From Oligoflexia bacterium (GTDB taxonomy: Bacteria; Bdellovibrionota; UBA1018): a stretch of 64,000 nucleotides of DNA. The translations under genes were made by a program, and so were the position numbers. The notes beneath the pieces were generated by a model. It saw only the letters and a list, made by a program, of their open reading frames with translations, was not told where the DNA came from and searched no databases. This document shows positions 19,728 through 29,636 of the stretch, in pieces. The stretch is taken from contig JACMNQ010000009.1 in assembly GCA_014378465.1 (NCBI GenBank), forward strand, positions 1-64,000. The letters run 5' to 3'. Positions within the stretch are counted from its first letter, which is position 1. Every line of letters begins with the position of its first letter.

Positions 19728-22700
19728 TCAATCCACATGGATCGTGCGCTGGAGCAGCTCAAGGAATTCATCGAACTCGACCGACTGAGTGAAGTCAGCG
19801 AAGCCCGTCAGAATTTGATAAAAGTCATCGGGCTTGTCAGCCGCAAGCAGCATGAATTCTTCCAGCTCACCGGGAGCCCCGCCACTTCCATGCTGGGGTG
19901 AAACGCTCCGGATTCGGTCCGCCAAGAATCGGCGTACCGTGGCGGCCGTCTGCTGACGAGTCAATGTCGCCGCGGGGGTGTTGTTGTTCATGAAGTGAAG
20001 AAGGTCCTTCGCCAACTCCTTGACACTCTCTCGACTCGGAGTTGAAAGTTCCTTGAAGGATTTCGACCGATCGATGAATTCCACGAGTCCCTTCCTGCCA
20101 GCGCTGTCTGCATCGATCGATCGCAGAACACTGAACAGATCCAGTCCACCCTCGGGTTCCGAGATCACTTCGGTGATGAACCCGGCCGTGGTCTTCTGAG
20201 CGGTCGAAAGCCCTCCCCTGTCATTTCGATCTTCATAAAGCGCAAGCGCTGCATGAGCGGCTTCCGGGGAAGTGAGCAGGGAACTGATCCAGCTCGAATT
20301 GCCCGAGGACAGGTAATCCAGGTTTCTGGAGTCCGAAGAAAGCTCACTGAGTGCCTTGATTCCTGGATTGATGAGCCCCATGCGACTCAAGTCGATCAGA
20401 CCATAGAAAGCCAGCTGCCGCAGATGATCCTGAGACTCTTCGCCGCGGCTCAACGCATGAAAGACTTCATCCAGAAGTCTGTACACCAGAGGCTGGCCCT
20501 TCTGGGAAAGCACATTCTGCAAAAACGGCGCGGCATCAGGGGAGTTCGCCACCTGAGTGAGGGCACGAATCATGGCTGAGACACGACTGGTCTCTTCATC
20601 TGAATCCAGATGCATGAAGATTCGGCTCAACTCTCGAGTGAGTCCCAGTCGAACCAGGCGGGTCACGACATTCAGATGATTGCCCTGAACATCCACCGCG
20701 TTTCGGGAGCGAGCTGGGGTGCTTGAATAGAATTCATAGAAGAGATCGCGAAACGGAAGAATACCGCCCGCCATCGGACTCGTGGAGTCCGGAAGATTCT
20801 CCTCGAGCACGGAGAGGACCTGCTTCATGTTGTAGAAGGCCGTCTTCACGCGAAACGGGACCGGAAACTTCGGAAGTCGTGGATGGGGAGTCTGCGGAAT
20901 GTGAACATCGCCGTCCGCGTCCCCAGCGCCGCCTTCAGGATCATTCCACTCACCGCAATAGCCGACTTTCGGAAAACGGATCACCTTTTCAAACAGGCTG
21001 ACCATCTTGAGAATCGTATTGTAAGCTTCCCGCAAAGTCTGAGAACGTCGACCCGTGCGATTGTACTCTTCCTGAACGGGAACTGGCCACTTGTTCGGAT
21101 CAGGCTCGTCACCCCACGCGTTACCGATCATCGCGAGAAATTTCATCGCGAAATTCTCAGGCAGAACGTATTTGAAGTCCGCGTTCAGCAATACGATTTC
21201 CAGACGATCCAGAGTGCTGGCGAGTCTGAGCCTTGGGACCTTCTGACCGGGATAGAAGTAGGAGATCGGCTGATAATCAATCGAGCGCATCTGGACAAAA
21301 CGGGTCAAGTCAGCGGCCGTGTAATGCTGGGTGCGATTGGGCTCCTGACCTGGTTTCAGACTGAAGTATCGAAGCACGTTCAAGCCTGCCTGGAGCAGAG
21401 TCTTTTCCGGTGCGCTCTGATCGAGATCACCGAACTCGCTGAGGACCGGCTCCAGCTTGTCCTTGAACTCCTGGATGGTCCAGTTTCGGCGCAAGTCACC
21501 CGTCGAAGTGAGTTCCCAGCCCACGATCGAATTTCTGAAGTCGTCGATCACTTCGTCGGTACGAGCATCAAGCGTGGTCGGCTCGGAAATGCATTCAGCA
21601 GCCTTCACCCACTGCCTCACTCGGTCACGGTTCACGGGAGAACCCGGAGACCGGGGTGCTGGATGCACGGTCGCCTGGTTGATCTTTTCACTGAACGCCA
21701 GAACTGTCGGCAGATCCTTGTGTTCAAGCATTTTTGCACCCAGATCCATCAGATGGCGCATCTGCAGGCGTGCACCTCTCATCACTGCCGCGTTGACGGC
21801 AAGCAGGGGCTGAAGAATCGCCCCTTTCCCAAGAACACTTTGAGTGAGTGTGGCAGGCAGGAGGGCGGTCAGAGTTCTGAAAGTGCCGTCTTTGAGAGCC
21901 CTGAGAGCTGAATTAACCAGCTCGTTGGCCTGCTCCTTTTTCAGATCAAAGCGATTGATCAGATCCATCGGGACCTGAAGAAAATTGCGAGAACCGTCGG
22001 AGGTCCTGTTGGATGAAAGAACCTGAAAGGCGTTCTGAAGGCTGTCGTAATGGTGATTCTGGTTCGAACACTTCATGAAATCCGAAATCTGATCTTCAAA
22101 GCGGACATCAATGCTCAGTTTGCGACATGGATCGGTCGGATCTTTGAAGAACTTGATCGCGTACCGCGAAAGCTCTTTCGAAGTCAGATTGTGCGCGCGC
22201 CTGGCGAAGAAACGAGGCTCTGAAGTGAGTTTGATCCGGGTCTGACCCCGTTGAGCGTTTTTGTGAAACAGAGTCAGTCCCTGCGCGACCAGTTCCTTGA
22301 GTTGCCCATCTTTGGACATCTTGCCGAGAAACTCCAGAGCGGGCACGAACTGTCGACGCTGGGAAATTTTCGAGATGGAGGAGAAAACGGCCCGCTGAGT
22401 GCTGGCTTCATTCAGAAATTTTTTACTGAGATCAATGAAAGGATGCACGTCGTTGACGTAATAGCCCGAGCGCAGCGACTTGAGCAACGGCGCAAGGAAA
22501 GGCTCTGACTGTCCAAAGATCTCACTGACACTCTTCAGGACGGAATGGAGTGTCGAAGGCCGTACCTGCCCCAGCGAATCAAAAGCGATCTCGTAGACGT
22601 TCTTGCCGTGAATCGCTGGACGATCCGACAGAGTACCCAGAGAAGCGGTCAGTTTCTCACGATCCTGCGGATGCAGAACCGTGAGTGAAAGAAGCAGGTC

Positions 22701-24017
22701 TGCCCAGGCGTCTCGCTTGGAGAGTTCTGAGAAAACGGGCACGAGAAGGTGAAAGCCGGTCTGATTCTGCGGTCCGGTTCCGCCGATGAAACCCAGTACC
22801 GGCTTCGCGAGGTTGAAGGAGTAAAGTTTCTTCAGAAGGTCGATTGCCGGATCAGATACCGTGCTTTCAACGAGCTCCACCATGGAGCCGTAGTATTTTC
22901 CGAGCTCCTTCGGAAATTGGCAGAAGGGCTTCACGGCAATGAGGGTGAGGAGATTGACCCGGGCGATGTAATCCGCGGCGGATTCACTCGGCTTCAGATA
23001 AGTCAATTCACGGAGCAGATGCACCGGGAGGTCAGAAACCTGTTTCGCACCATTCAGACAGAGGAGCGGATCCGCGAGCACGTGATGCAACGAAGCGACG
23101 TCCTGGACAATCCGTCCTTCGTCCGCGAAAAGCACGGTCATCAAGGCGGTATGTTGAGGAATTCTCTCACGGAATTCAGAGGGCTGAGTCCCCATGACCT
23201 GATCCCAGAACTCAAAGAGCTGGCCTGAAAGTGTGGCCTGTAGAAGCTGGCGACTGACTTCAGCACTCTGCGCTTTGTCATCATTGATGAGAAACTGATG
23301 AATGCCCTGACTCAGAGTCAGGAGATCTCGGCTACCCTCACCCGGTTGACTGAGCTTCTTTTCAAGGCCCTGAACCGAATCTGACTCGACGACTGAAGCC
23401 GTCGCATTGAGGAACGACAAAGTGCCTTCAGGGGTCAGATCGCTCGAGAACTGTTCGAGAGCCTGAAGCGCATCCGAGCTGGATCCTTCATCCAGAGCCT
23501 GAAGCAGGCTGGTGATGAGTTGCGGGTGAGACAGGACCTTTCCGACCTGATCCAGCAGATCGTCATAGACGACTCGATTGTCCGCGGTGCGAGCGTTGCC
23601 CAGAGCCTGAATCGTGTTTTCGATCTGAAAAAGTGCCGTTGGATTTTCGAACAAGTAACGATTCAAGGCCGCGGTCACCGGCTCAAGATCCGAATCTGGA
23701 GTCTGTGAGATCAGCTGCTGGATGGGTTCAAGTGCACCGTAAGCATTGAGGCATTTCACGAAACTTTTCAGAACGGTCGGATTCAGGCCCTTGCCCGACA
23801 AGTCCACGTTCTGGCAGTTGGGATTGATCCGGTGGTAACTCTGCCCCTGGGCAATTCCGTCATCCCCGCCTCTGGAGAACATGTCCTTGGAACAGCCGCT
23901 GAGTGAAATGACGAGCGAAGCACTGAGTCCGAACACCGCCAGAGAATGCAGACGCATTCTCATTTGGCTTCGCAGGGAGCGCCCTGCGCTCAAAGTAGGA
24001 ATCAGCTTCAGTCTCAT
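19728..24017 (-). CDS. Very large lipoprotein of unknown function
   Basis: About 1429 residues and not recognised. The N-terminal hydrophobic stretch LAVFGLSASLVISLSGC is a clear lipobox, with Cys near residue 41 from the ATG at 24017, or residue 23 if the ATG at 23963 is used; the first has a weak GGA site. The mature chain has a Cys pair near NCQNVDLSGKGLNPTVLKSFVKC, then more than 1300 residues of mostly alpha-helical, Leu-rich sequence without membrane segments, consistent with a HEAT/ARM-like solenoid. A few isolated Cys residues occur (for example CRKLSIDVRFEDQISDFMKC). It stands alone, upstream of an unrelated operon and divergent from the L,D-transpeptidase. Confidence 0.8.
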   Translation of the reverse strand: MRLKLIPTLSAGRSLRSQMRMRLHSLAVFGLSASLVISLSGCSKDMFSRGGDDGIAQGQSYHRINPNCQNVDLSGKGLNPTVLKSFVKCLNAYGALEPIQQLISQTPDSDLEPVTAALNRYLFENPTALFQIENTIQALGNARTADNRVVYDDLLDQVGKVLSHPQLITSLLQALDEGSSSDALQALEQFSSDLTPEGTLSFLNATASVVESDSVQGLEKKLSQPGEGSRDLLTLSQGIHQFLINDDKAQSAEVSRQLLQATLSGQLFEFWDQVMGTQPSEFRERIPQHTALMTVLFADEGRIVQDVASLHHVLADPLLCLNGAKQVSDLPVHLLRELTYLKPSESAADYIARVNLLTLIAVKPFCQFPKELGKYYGSMVELVESTVSDPAIDLLKKLYSFNLAKPVLGFIGGTGPQNQTGFHLLVPVFSELSKRDAWADLLLSLTVLHPQDREKLTASLGTLSDRPAIHGKNVYEIAFDSLGQVRPSTLHSVLKSVSEIFGQSEPFLAPLLKSLRSGYYVNDVHPFIDLSKKFLNEASTQRAVFSSISKISQRRQFVPALEFLGKMSKDGQLKELVAQGLTLFHKNAQRGQTRIKLTSEPRFFARRAHNLTSKELSRYAIKFFKDPTDPCRKLSIDVRFEDQISDFMKCSNQNHHYDSLQNAFQVLSSNRTSDGSRNFLQVPMDLINRFDLKKEQANELVNSALRALKDGTFRTLTALLPATLTQSVLGKGAILQPLLAVNAAVMRGARLQMRHLMDLGAKMLEHKDLPTVLAFSEKINQATVHPAPRSPGSPVNRDRVRQWVKAAECISEPTTLDARTDEVIDDFRNSIVGWELTSTGDLRRNWTIQEFKDKLEPVLSEFGDLDQSAPEKTLLQAGLNVLRYFSLKPGQEPNRTQHYTAADLTRFVQMRSIDYQPISYFYPGQKVPRLRLASTLDRLEIVLLNADFKYVLPENFAMKFLAMIGNAWGDEPDPNKWPVPVQEEYNRTGRRSQTLREAYNTILKMVSLFEKVIRFPKVGYCGEWNDPEGGAGDADGDVHIPQTPHPRLPKFPVPFRVKTAFYNMKQVLSVLEENLPDSTSPMAGGILPFRDLFYEFYSSTPARSRNAVDVQGNHLNVVTRLVRLGLTRELSRIFMHLDSDEETSRVSAMIRALTQVANSPDAAPFLQNVLSQKGQPLVYRLLDEVFHALSRGEESQDHLRQLAFYGLIDLSRMGLINPGIKALSELSSDSRNLDYLSSGNSSWISSLLTSPEAAHAALALYEDRNDRGGLSTAQKTTAGFITEVISEPEGGLDLFSVLRSIDADSAGRKGLVEFIDRSKSFKELSTPSRESVKELAKDLLHFMNNNTPAATLTRQQTAATVRRFLADRIRSVSPQHGSGGAPGELEEFMLLAADKPDDFYQILTGFADFTQSVEFDEFLELLQRTIHVD

Positions 24018-24361
24018 TTGAATTTCCGATGAATTTTCGACGAAAAATCTGATGATAATTCGGTTATTTGGCCCGAAAAACGTTTTTCCGCCTCGCCCCA
24101 TTGAGCAAGATGTGTACCGAGCCATGACACCCTTGGGAAGAAGATATGCGCTGGTGGTCTGCAACGGCTGTCCAAGGATCAGTCAGCTGTCTGAAATTTC
24201 GCTGGTTCAATTTGAGGTTTCTCCATTTCAGTCGCCGACTAAACGAGCGCGCAAAAAACAAGCATGACACAAAGCGTTAAATTTGGTACCAGGGGTTTCT
24301 TGATTCACGCAATTCGCGAGAAGCCATTTTCGTCATTCCAAGTTCAAAGGCAGTTGTTCCT
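24018..24361. other. Intergenic region between divergent lipoprotein and L,D-transpeptidase genes
   Basis: 344 bases with no gene I can support. It must hold promoters for both flanking genes, but I see no convincing -35/-10 pair. A 71-codon frame at 24052-24267 has no ribosome binding site or recognisable features. Confidence 0.5.
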
Positions 24362-26128
24362 ATGAAGAAATCAAATCTCTCTCTCACCCAAAGTCGCTTC
24401 GCAGTGGGTTCACTTCTCACTTCTCTTCTCACCTTGAGTGCGGTCGCAAGCGCCGGGATCGGTCCGATCTTTCACGAAAGAACGCAACTGCCAGCCCCGC
24501 TCACTGCGACGGGATTGGCCTCTGAAGGTACCGAACCCATCGTGATCCAGGACGCGACTGTGGGACGCTACCTCTATGTGGGCGATGCCCCCCGCTTCAA
24601 ATCCGAAAATCTTTCGCTCACCGTGAGCAAGATGTCGCTCACTTTGAGAGCTCAGGGCTGGGTGACTCAGGACATGGCCAACGACTATGAGTACTTCCTG
24701 CTTCAGCGCTGGAAGAAGATTCACGACGCTTTCCAGACTTCCAGAATGAGAATGATCAAGCTGAATGACTTCAACAAAGCTGCAGAAAAAGAGAAGGACC
24801 GAAATCAGCGCGCCTGGCTCAAAGTCGCCGCTCAGTATGCGAAACACATCATCGAGTCCGAACAGATTGACATCTATGCGGCTGAAGCTAACTTCTCCGA
24901 GTACAAAGAAAAAATTCTGACCGCGATCGTCCAGTCCTACCTGAAAGACCCGACCATCACCCAGGAACAGGCCCTCAATCGTCTCGCCTCCCTCACCCAG
25001 GTTCGCAATGATGCAGCCGCCGCGGCGGCGGCCGCTGCCAATCCGGCACCCGCTCCAGGCGCCAGCGCTTCGCCAGCGCCGATCTCTGCAGTGAACTCCG
25101 GGGCACCTCTGAACACGCCCTCCTCAACAGCGGCATTGAATGCGGCTTCATCAGCGGCCTCATTGATCGGCCCACCCCTTCCCCCAGACGGTGTCCTGAG
25201 TGCCCAGGTTTCCGCACCGTCTGTCGAACCTGCAGCCCCCGTCCAGACGGCGCAGGAAAAATTGCTCCTGACGCAGAAGGAATCTCAGGTACTGTTCGCT
25301 CAGCACTTTCCAGATATCTTCACTCCAGATACCGAAACGCGTGATGGCGCAGTCGGTTACCTGACCTTCGTCTTCCCGATCGCGGCCACGGTCAAAGGCC
25401 CGATGGACGAACCCGGTGAGCAGATCAAGGGCATCGGCGACGAGGGCTCGATCGAGTCTCGCTGGTGGAGCAATATCTGGGGCGATGAATTCGGCGGTAT
25501 GCCTTTTCTCCAGATCAATGATGCTGGGGTCGCTTTTCACGGCCCGATCTCCAACAAGGAAGGCCTTGATGTCTGGTACCTCAAACGCGACTACGTCTCT
25601 CACGGTTGCTTTCGCATGGACTCAAGCGACGTCATGGAGCTTCGCGCTCTTCTGCCCGCGAACTTCGGCGAACTTTTAAAAAAGAAAAAGGGCGTGAAAA
25701 TCACCATTCTCGAGTGGCCCGATGTCACTGACTGGGATCAGGACGGCAAACCCGATGCCATCGACGTCAAGTACTACAAAGTCCCGACCTGGGTCGAACT
25801 CCGTGGCAGAACCGTGGACCAGTCCATCGCGGAATACATGATGCCGAAGGCCCAGAAATCGTTCTGGCTCAAGCAGTACAAGGAATACAACGGCTGGCTC
25901 AAGTCGAAAAACAAATTTGATGCGGAGACTGGCACCTTTTACGGCATCCCGAAGTACATCGAAAAATCAGGCAAACTTGCTCGCGACGGTTACCGGGACG
26001 AAGTCAGGATCCACAGCTTCGAATACCGGGGAAACCGAGTCCTGCAGTACCGCGAAGCCAACATCAAACTTGAATGGTTTGATGATGACTCAGGCAAGTT
26101 CCCACCCGCTTACTTCAATACTCCGTAA
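24362..26128 (+). CDS. L,D-transpeptidase (YkuD) exported protein
   Basis: A 588-residue protein with a signal peptide (about 1-32, cut after ASA). A helical region (about 70-210) leads to an Ala/Pro/Ser-rich linker (about 215-300), then the YkuD catalytic domain with His 393 (FHGP) and SHGCFRM, catalytic Cys 416. This Cys enzyme class forms 3-3 crosslinks in peptidoglycan or attaches proteins to it, in the periplasm. After the catalytic site is DWDQDGKPDAIDV (about 459-471), which resembles a DxDxDG calcium loop. The C-terminal 120 residues have no name I recognise. The catalytic domain is shared with enzymes of about 300 residues; the extra parts make it unusually long. Confidence 0.88.
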   Translation: MKKSNLSLTQSRFAVGSLLTSLLTLSAVASAGIGPIFHERTQLPAPLTATGLASEGTEPIVIQDATVGRYLYVGDAPRFKSENLSLTVSKMSLTLRAQGWVTQDMANDYEYFLLQRWKKIHDAFQTSRMRMIKLNDFNKAAEKEKDRNQRAWLKVAAQYAKHIIESEQIDIYAAEANFSEYKEKILTAIVQSYLKDPTITQEQALNRLASLTQVRNDAAAAAAAAANPAPAPGASASPAPISAVNSGAPLNTPSSTAALNAASSAASLIGPPLPPDGVLSAQVSAPSVEPAAPVQTAQEKLLLTQKESQVLFAQHFPDIFTPDTETRDGAVGYLTFVFPIAATVKGPMDEPGEQIKGIGDEGSIESRWWSNIWGDEFGGMPFLQINDAGVAFHGPISNKEGLDVWYLKRDYVSHGCFRMDSSDVMELRALLPANFGELLKKKKGVKITILEWPDVTDWDQDGKPDAIDVKYYKVPTWVELRGRTVDQSIAEYMMPKAQKSFWLKQYKEYNGWLKSKNKFDAETGTFYGIPKYIEKSGKLARDGYRDEVRIHSFEYRGNRVLQYREANIKLEWFDDDSGKFPPAYFNTP

Positions 26129-26159
26129 GTCCCGCTCGCGCAGCTTGCTGCTTGCTGGA

Positions 26160-27620
26160 TCAGAGTCCAACGTCGCCGCGGTCCGGACGTCCCTGCGGAA
26201 CAGGGGTGCCCGGCGAATCGCTCGCGAGATTGGCGAACAAAGTGTACTCGGCCAACCAGGCCAGGCGGATCGTACCGGTTTCACCGGCTCGGTGCTTGCC
26301 GATGATGAGTTCCGCGACTCCGCGGTCTTCAGTGTCCTTGTTGTACACTTCGTCACGGTAGACGAAACCGACCATGTCGGCATCCTGCTCGATGGCACCG
26401 GACTCGCGGAGATCAGAGGGCATCGGGCGCTTGTCCTGGCGATTTTCGAGACCCCGGTTGAGCTGAGAAAGCGCGATGATCGGCACTTTGAGTTCTTTGG
26501 CGAGGGCTTTGAGATTTCGTGAAATTTCTGAAATTTCGCGTTCACGGGACCCATCGCCCTTGGACGCGGCTTTGGAGCCCTTCATGAGCTGGAGGTAATC
26601 GACGATGATGAGATCAACTTTCTTCTCGGCGGATTGCAGACGGCGGCAACGTGCCCGCATGTCCATGACCGTGAGATCGCCGGAATCATCGATGAAGATC
26701 TTGGATTTGGAAAGTTGATCCGCCGCCTGAGCCAGTCTCGGCCAGTCACGATCAGCCAGTCGTCCGATCTTCAGGCGTTTCGAATCGATGCGTGAAAGTC
26801 CGGAAAGAAACTTGAAACCCAGTTCTTCCTTGGACATTTCCAATGAGAAAACGGCGACGACGGCGTGATGTCCGACGGCTGCGTTCTGCGCAAGAGAGAG
26901 AACGAGCGAGGTCTTACCCATGGCGGGACGACCTGCAATGATGATCAGCTGTCCCGGGTGAAGCCCGTTGGTCAGCCTGTCGAAATCATGAAATCCGGTC
27001 GGAAGTCCCGTCACGATCTCCTTCTTCGCTGACAGTTCTTCGATCAGATGCATGTTCTCCACGAGAACGGACTGCATGCTGGCGAAGGATTTGGTGAGCT
27101 TCACATCCGAAACGGAGAAGACTTTGCGTTCGGCTTCGTCCATGAACGCTTCGATGTCTTCGACCCCCTCGAAAGCATCGCCTGCAATTTCAGCGGTCGT
27201 GTCAATCATGCGGCGAAGCAGGGCCTTGTCACGAATGATGCGGGCGTAATGGGCGACATTGCTGACGGCGAATGCGTCTTCAAAAAGGCTGGTGAGGGCG
27301 GCAGTGCCGCCAATGGACTCGTACCAGTTACGATCGCGCAGGGACGAAGTCAGCGTCACGAGATCGACAGGCTCTCCTCTTCCGGCCAGGTACGAAAGCG
27401 TCTCAAAGATTTTCGAATGGGCCTCGCGGTAAAAATCGCGCGGCTCCAGGCCAACTTCGACGACACGGTAATAGGCTTCGTTTTGAACGAGAATCGCACC
27501 AAGAACCGAGCGCTCGGCTTCAGAGTTATGAGGAGGAATGCGAAGGCTGGATCCGCTCTGGCGGCCCGACGAGCGGCCTTGGTCCTGAGATTGGCGATTC
27601 AAATCGGCGTCGAAATTCAT
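26160..27620 (-). CDS. dnaB: Replicative DNA helicase DnaB
   Basis: Hexameric 5'-3' helicase of the replication fork. The N-terminal domain (about 28-130, PPHNSEAERSVLGAIL) and RecA-like motor are complete: Walker A GRPAMGKTS (about 230-238), Walker B LIIVDYLQLM, and the arginine-finger region. At 486 residues it has a short polar N-terminal extension and C-terminal tail. An AAGGGAT site precedes the ATG. It follows the rpsF-rpsR-rplI operon, as in many bacteria, but a terminator separates them. Confidence 0.97.
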   Translation of the reverse strand: MNFDADLNRQSQDQGRSSGRQSGSSLRIPPHNSEAERSVLGAILVQNEAYYRVVEVGLEPRDFYREAHSKIFETLSYLAGRGEPVDLVTLTSSLRDRNWYESIGGTAALTSLFEDAFAVSNVAHYARIIRDKALLRRMIDTTAEIAGDAFEGVEDIEAFMDEAERKVFSVSDVKLTKSFASMQSVLVENMHLIEELSAKKEIVTGLPTGFHDFDRLTNGLHPGQLIIIAGRPAMGKTSLVLSLAQNAAVGHHAVVAVFSLEMSKEELGFKFLSGLSRIDSKRLKIGRLADRDWPRLAQAADQLSKSKIFIDDSGDLTVMDMRARCRRLQSAEKKVDLIIVDYLQLMKGSKAASKGDGSREREISEISRNLKALAKELKVPIIALSQLNRGLENRQDKRPMPSDLRESGAIEQDADMVGFVYRDEVYNKDTEDRGVAELIIGKHRAGETGTIRLAWLAEYTLFANLASDSPGTPVPQGRPDRGDVGL

Positions 27621-27669
27621 TCTGATCCCTTATCACAAAAGCATTTGAAAAATCATGAAACCGGGCCAG

Positions 27670-27748
27670 ATGGAGGAAAGAAAAATGAAAAACGTGTAGT
27701 GCTTGCAGGGCAGATCTTGCGATCACTTTCCTGGGCGACTACACGTTT
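27670..27748 (-). terminator. Long-loop hairpin with T tract after rplI
   Basis: Perfect 11-bp arms AAACGTGTAGT (27690-27700) and ACTACACGTTT (27738-27748) enclose 37 nt. On the minus strand the stem is followed by TTCATTTTTCTTT, as expected for an intrinsic terminator of the ribosomal protein operon; the loop is unusually long. Confidence 0.6.
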
Positions 27749-27821
27749 CAAAGTTTGGAATCGAGCCTGAAGAGTGGATTACTCTTCGTTCAATTGATTC
27801 TTCTTCTTATTATTCTTCTAC

Positions 27822-28271
27822 TTATTCTTCTTCTTTGACGACCCAGACTTTGATGTCAGCGGAAACTTCTGGCTCAAGCTTGACGGTCACGGTGTGAACG
27901 CCCAAAGCCTTGATCGGAGTGGCCATTTCAATGGAGCGCTTCTCGACCGTGTAGCCAGCCTTCTTGAGGGCTTCAGCGATATCTGCCGTGCTGACCGAAC
28001 CGAAGAGCTTATCGTGTTCGCCGACCTTGCGGGAGATGGTGCAGGAAACTTCGCTCAGCTTCTTGGCAGTTTCCTGCGCAATGGACTTGGCGGCAAGGCG
28101 CTTCTTGTCGAGAGCCTTCTTGTGATGTTCAATGATCGCGACGTTGTTTTCGTCAGCAGCCACAACGAGCTTCTTCGGAAGAAGAAAGTTACGGGCGTAG
28201 CCGTTCGAAACTTTCACAACTTCGCCAATACGGCCCAGATTTTCAACATTTTCGCGCAAGATAACCAACAT
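27822..28271 (-). CDS. rplI: Ribosomal protein bL9
   Basis: 149-residue protein that binds 23S rRNA at the base of the L1 stalk. It opens with the family signature MLVILRENVENLGRIGEVVKVSNGYARNFL-type residues (diagnostic part GYARNFLLPKKLV), then the long connecting helix and C-terminal domain. An AAGGAG site precedes the ATG. The C-terminus ends in a Glu run encoded by GAAGAAGAA, and the same triplets continue after the stop. Confidence 0.97.
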   Translation of the reverse strand: MLVILRENVENLGRIGEVVKVSNGYARNFLLPKKLVVAADENNVAIIEHHKKALDKKRLAAKSIAQETAKKLSEVSCTISRKVGEHDKLFGSVSTADIAEALKKAGYTVEKRSIEMATPIKALGVHTVTVKLEPEVSADIKVWVVKEEE

Positions 28272-28292
28272 AGGAGACTCCTTAATAAAGAA

Positions 28293-29264
28293 TTACGATT
28301 GCCTGAACTTGGCCCGAAAGTCAAACCACTGGTCAAAAAAACCGACACTCAGAAGCAAAGGCATCATTAAAAAAACGGCTACGATAAAACCGACAGATCT
28401 GAAAAATCCCCTGATATTCCAGACATCAAACAGGAAACTGAGAATTGCCAGGCCCTGAATCGCGTACACGGCCATCAAAAGCTTGAAAACGTTCAAAGCG
28501 ACTTCGCTCGGCACACCCCAGTCGCCCAGTAGCAGAAATCCCGCCAGAATGGTCGGCCACACGAGAAATCCGGGGGCTTTCCACCTCTGAAGAAACTTGG
28601 CATCCAGTCCGAGTTGCTCCCGAATCCGCTGTGGATTGAGACGCAAGAGCAGACTGAGATTTGCCCAGACCAGTACCAAAGCCACCAGACCAATTGCCGA
28701 AGGAAGTTCGATCAGCATGTTCTGTTTCCACTCGACTGGGTCGGTAGTCCCCATCCATTGCTCCTTGGCCTCCGGTGAGAGGTTCAGGACCATGTAATCC
28801 ACGAGTGAGGAAACCTGCGCCCTCATTTCCATCCAAGGGCTGATGTGATGAAGGAATCCATAGACTGAAATCAGAAGGAGCGCTGAGACCATGAGAATCG
28901 CCAATGCACTGAGGGCAGACTTCTCAAGACTGAGCCTCGCCTTCAAGAATTCAGGCAAACTCAGCGAAATACTCAAAACAAAAACGATGTAAAATTGAAA
29001 TGCAGTTGGACCTGTCCCAAAGTAAACCAGAGTCGCATTGGTCAATGCCGCAATCCAGGCCCACTTGCGACCTCTTTGAAAAAAGAGAAGCAGAAGCGGG
29101 AGAGGCGAAAAGACTGCGAAGATTCCGCTGATGAAGAGAAGGGCGCTCAGAAACAACGGAACGACTTTCACCCAGATCGGAATTTTCAAAGGAGTCTGAG
29201 GCGAGGATTGAGAAAACTCCCCAGCACTTTCCATGGGAACGCCGGGGGTTTCAGTCGATTGCAT
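28293..29264 (-). CDS. DUF2232-type multi-pass membrane protein
   Basis: About 323 residues with eight or so hydrophobic helices, first from about residue 28 (VVPLFLSALLFISGIFAVFS) and last near 305. The layout and position between rpsR and rplI match the DUF2232 (YybS-like) family, whose function is unknown. The N-terminal 25 residues are polar and Ser/Pro-rich. I chose the ATG at 29264; a start at 29312 would overlap rpsR by 26 bp, and no candidate has a strong ribosome binding site. Confidence 0.75.
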   Translation of the reverse strand: MQSTETPGVPMESAGEFSQSSPQTPLKIPIWVKVVPLFLSALLFISGIFAVFSPLPLLLLFFQRGRKWAWIAALTNATLVYFGTGPTAFQFYIVFVLSISLSLPEFLKARLSLEKSALSALAILMVSALLLISVYGFLHHISPWMEMRAQVSSLVDYMVLNLSPEAKEQWMGTTDPVEWKQNMLIELPSAIGLVALVLVWANLSLLLRLNPQRIREQLGLDAKFLQRWKAPGFLVWPTILAGFLLLGDWGVPSEVALNVFKLLMAVYAIQGLAILSFLFDVWNIRGFFRSVGFIVAVFLMMPLLLSVGFFDQWFDFRAKFRQS

Positions 29265-29286
29265 CTGCAATTTTGACGGGATTGAA

Positions 29287-29622
29287 TCAGCCGCCCATCG
29301 AAACATAGCCAACCAAGGCCAAGTTACGGGCGCGTTTCACATCGGTCGTCAGCTTGCGCTGGTGCTGTGCACAGTTTCCAGAAATGCGGCGGGGTACAAG
29401 CTTGCCGTGTTCCGTGATGAAAGACTGCATCATTCGCACGTCCTTGTAGTCCATGACGAAATCCTGATCTGCGCAAAAGCGACAGACCTTGCGGCGACCG
29501 AAGCCACCGCCACGACGGCCATCGCCGTCCTTATCGCCACGTTCTTCGCCGCCACCGCTGTCGCGATCACGTCCACCGCCACCGCCACCACCACCACTAC
29601 GTTCACCTTTAGTAAATGCCAT
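29287..29622 (-). CDS. rpsR: Ribosomal protein bS18 with glycine-rich N-terminal extension
   Basis: 111 residues against the usual 75. The core (about 43-111) is clear: RRKVCRFCADQ, DYKDVRMMQSFI, GKLVPRRISGNCAQHQRKL, and the four Cys/His-type residues suggest the zinc-binding C+ form. The first 42 residues are Gly/Arg/Asp-rich low complexity (GGGGGGGGRDRD). An AGAGGAT site precedes the ATG. It lies 14 bp after rpsF; S18 forms a heterodimer with S6 on the 30S platform. Confidence 0.96.
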   Translation of the reverse strand: MAFTKGERSGGGGGGGGRDRDSGGGEERGDKDGDGRRGGGFGRRKVCRFCADQDFVMDYKDVRMMQSFITEHGKLVPRRISGNCAQHQRKLTTDVKRARNLALVGYVSMGG

Positions 29623-29636
29623 TGTGATTGATCCTC

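Noticed and set aside
24052-24267. 71-codon open frame upstream of the large lipoprotein
   Set aside because: No ribosome binding site, no recognisable domain, and it lies in a divergent intergenic region.
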